This document shows positions 7,737-7,978 of a stretch of DNA of 7,978 nucleotides, piece after piece. The translations under genes were made by a program, and so were the position numbers. Position 1 is the first letter of the stretch; every line of letters begins with the position of its first letter. The notes beneath the pieces were generated by a model. That model saw only the letters and a program-made list of their open reading frames with translations, was not told where the DNA came from and did no database searches. The DNA is from Thermodesulfobacteriota bacterium. GTDB taxonomy: Bacteria; Desulfobacterota; Desulfocorpusculales; Desulfocorpusculum. The stretch is taken from the NCBI GenBank assembly GCA_028275295.1, contig JAPWUY010000068.1, positions 1 to 7,978 on the forward strand, in the 5' to 3' direction.

Positions 7737-7978
7737 GTGGCTAATCATCCCTCGGCCCTGAAGCGTATTAGGCAAAACAGGAAGCGTAGGCTGAGAAACA
7801 GAATGATGAAGAGCATGGTCAAAACCCATGTGAAGAAGCTCCTCTCGGCCGTAGAACAGAAGAAGGTGGAGGAAGCGAGGGAGCTCCTCAAGGTGACGAC
7901 CTCCTTACTGCACAAGAGCGCTTCCAAAGGAGTTTACCACCCCAATAAGGCGGCAAGGCAAGTATCCAAGCTCGCGAG
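7737..7978 (+). CDS. rpsT: Ribosomal protein S20, 3' end cut by window edge
   Basis: Small-subunit protein that binds 16S rRNA early in 30S assembly. The frame from GTG reads (M)ANHPSALKRIRQNRKRRLRNR, the typical highly basic S20 N-terminus, and reaches KGVYHPNKAARQVSKLA, the conserved C-terminal rRNA-binding stretch. Eighty codons are visible; the E. coli protein has 87, so only the last few residues lie beyond the window. A near-ideal GGAGGAGG sits 5 nt upstream and a consensus-like promoter before that. It is transcribed divergently from murJ. In some bacteria S20 represses its own translation; no leader structure for that is evident in the roughly 28-nt leader here. Confidence 0.96.
   Translation, partial: MANHPSALKRIRQNRKRRLRNRMMKSMVKTHVKKLLSAVEQKKVEEARELLKVTTSLLHKSASKGVYHPNKAARQVSKLA

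Overview
The window looks like ordinary chromosome from a Gram-negative-type bacterium. Arg codons are mostly AGG/AGA and several genes start with GTG or TTG. The mix of a NtrC-type sigma-54 regulator with its sensor kinase, the lipid II flippase MurJ and a pyruvoyl-dependent arginine decarboxylase fits a (possibly thermophilic) deltaproteobacterium/Desulfobacterota best. That placement is inference from gene content and protein style, not from a marker comparison.

Layout. On the + strand, bases 1-2897 carry purA (adenylosuccinate synthetase, first ~14 codons missing at the window edge), then pdaD (pyruvoyl-dependent arginine decarboxylase) and speB (agmatinase). A near-consensus sigma-70 promoter (TTGACA, 17 nt, TAAAAT) sits in the purA-pdaD gap, so pdaD-speB is probably its own transcription unit, with some read-through from purA possible. 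Together pdaD and speB give arginine -> agmatine -> putrescine + urea. On the - strand, 7674 down to 2857 carries murJ, a 226-nt gap, a membrane histidine kinase, and its sigma-54-activating response regulator. Kinase and regulator overlap by 4 nt. The regulator gene runs tail-to-tail into speB with a 41-nt overlap of coding sequence. At the right edge rpsT (ribosomal protein S20) starts on the + strand, divergent from murJ, and is cut by the window end.

How the genes work together. pdaD and speB form a complete two-step putrescine route. The kinase and regulator form a complete phosphorelay: periplasmic or membrane input, His291 -> Asp68, AAA+ activation of sigma-54 RNA polymerase, Fis-type DNA binding. 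The regulator's sigma-54 contact loop reads GAFTDA instead of GAFTGA. The signal and the target promoters cannot be read from this window, and no sigma-54 (-24/-12) promoter was recognised in any gap. purA, murJ and rpsT are housekeeping genes.

No mobile element, CRISPR array, tRNA or rRNA was seen, and nothing here amounts to a clearly undescribed system. The items most worth a second look are the GAFTDA loop, the coding tail-to-tail overlap, the compact murJ/rpsT divergent promoter, a possible 39-residue small ORF off the end of murJ, and the short repeats ahead of the kinase gene.
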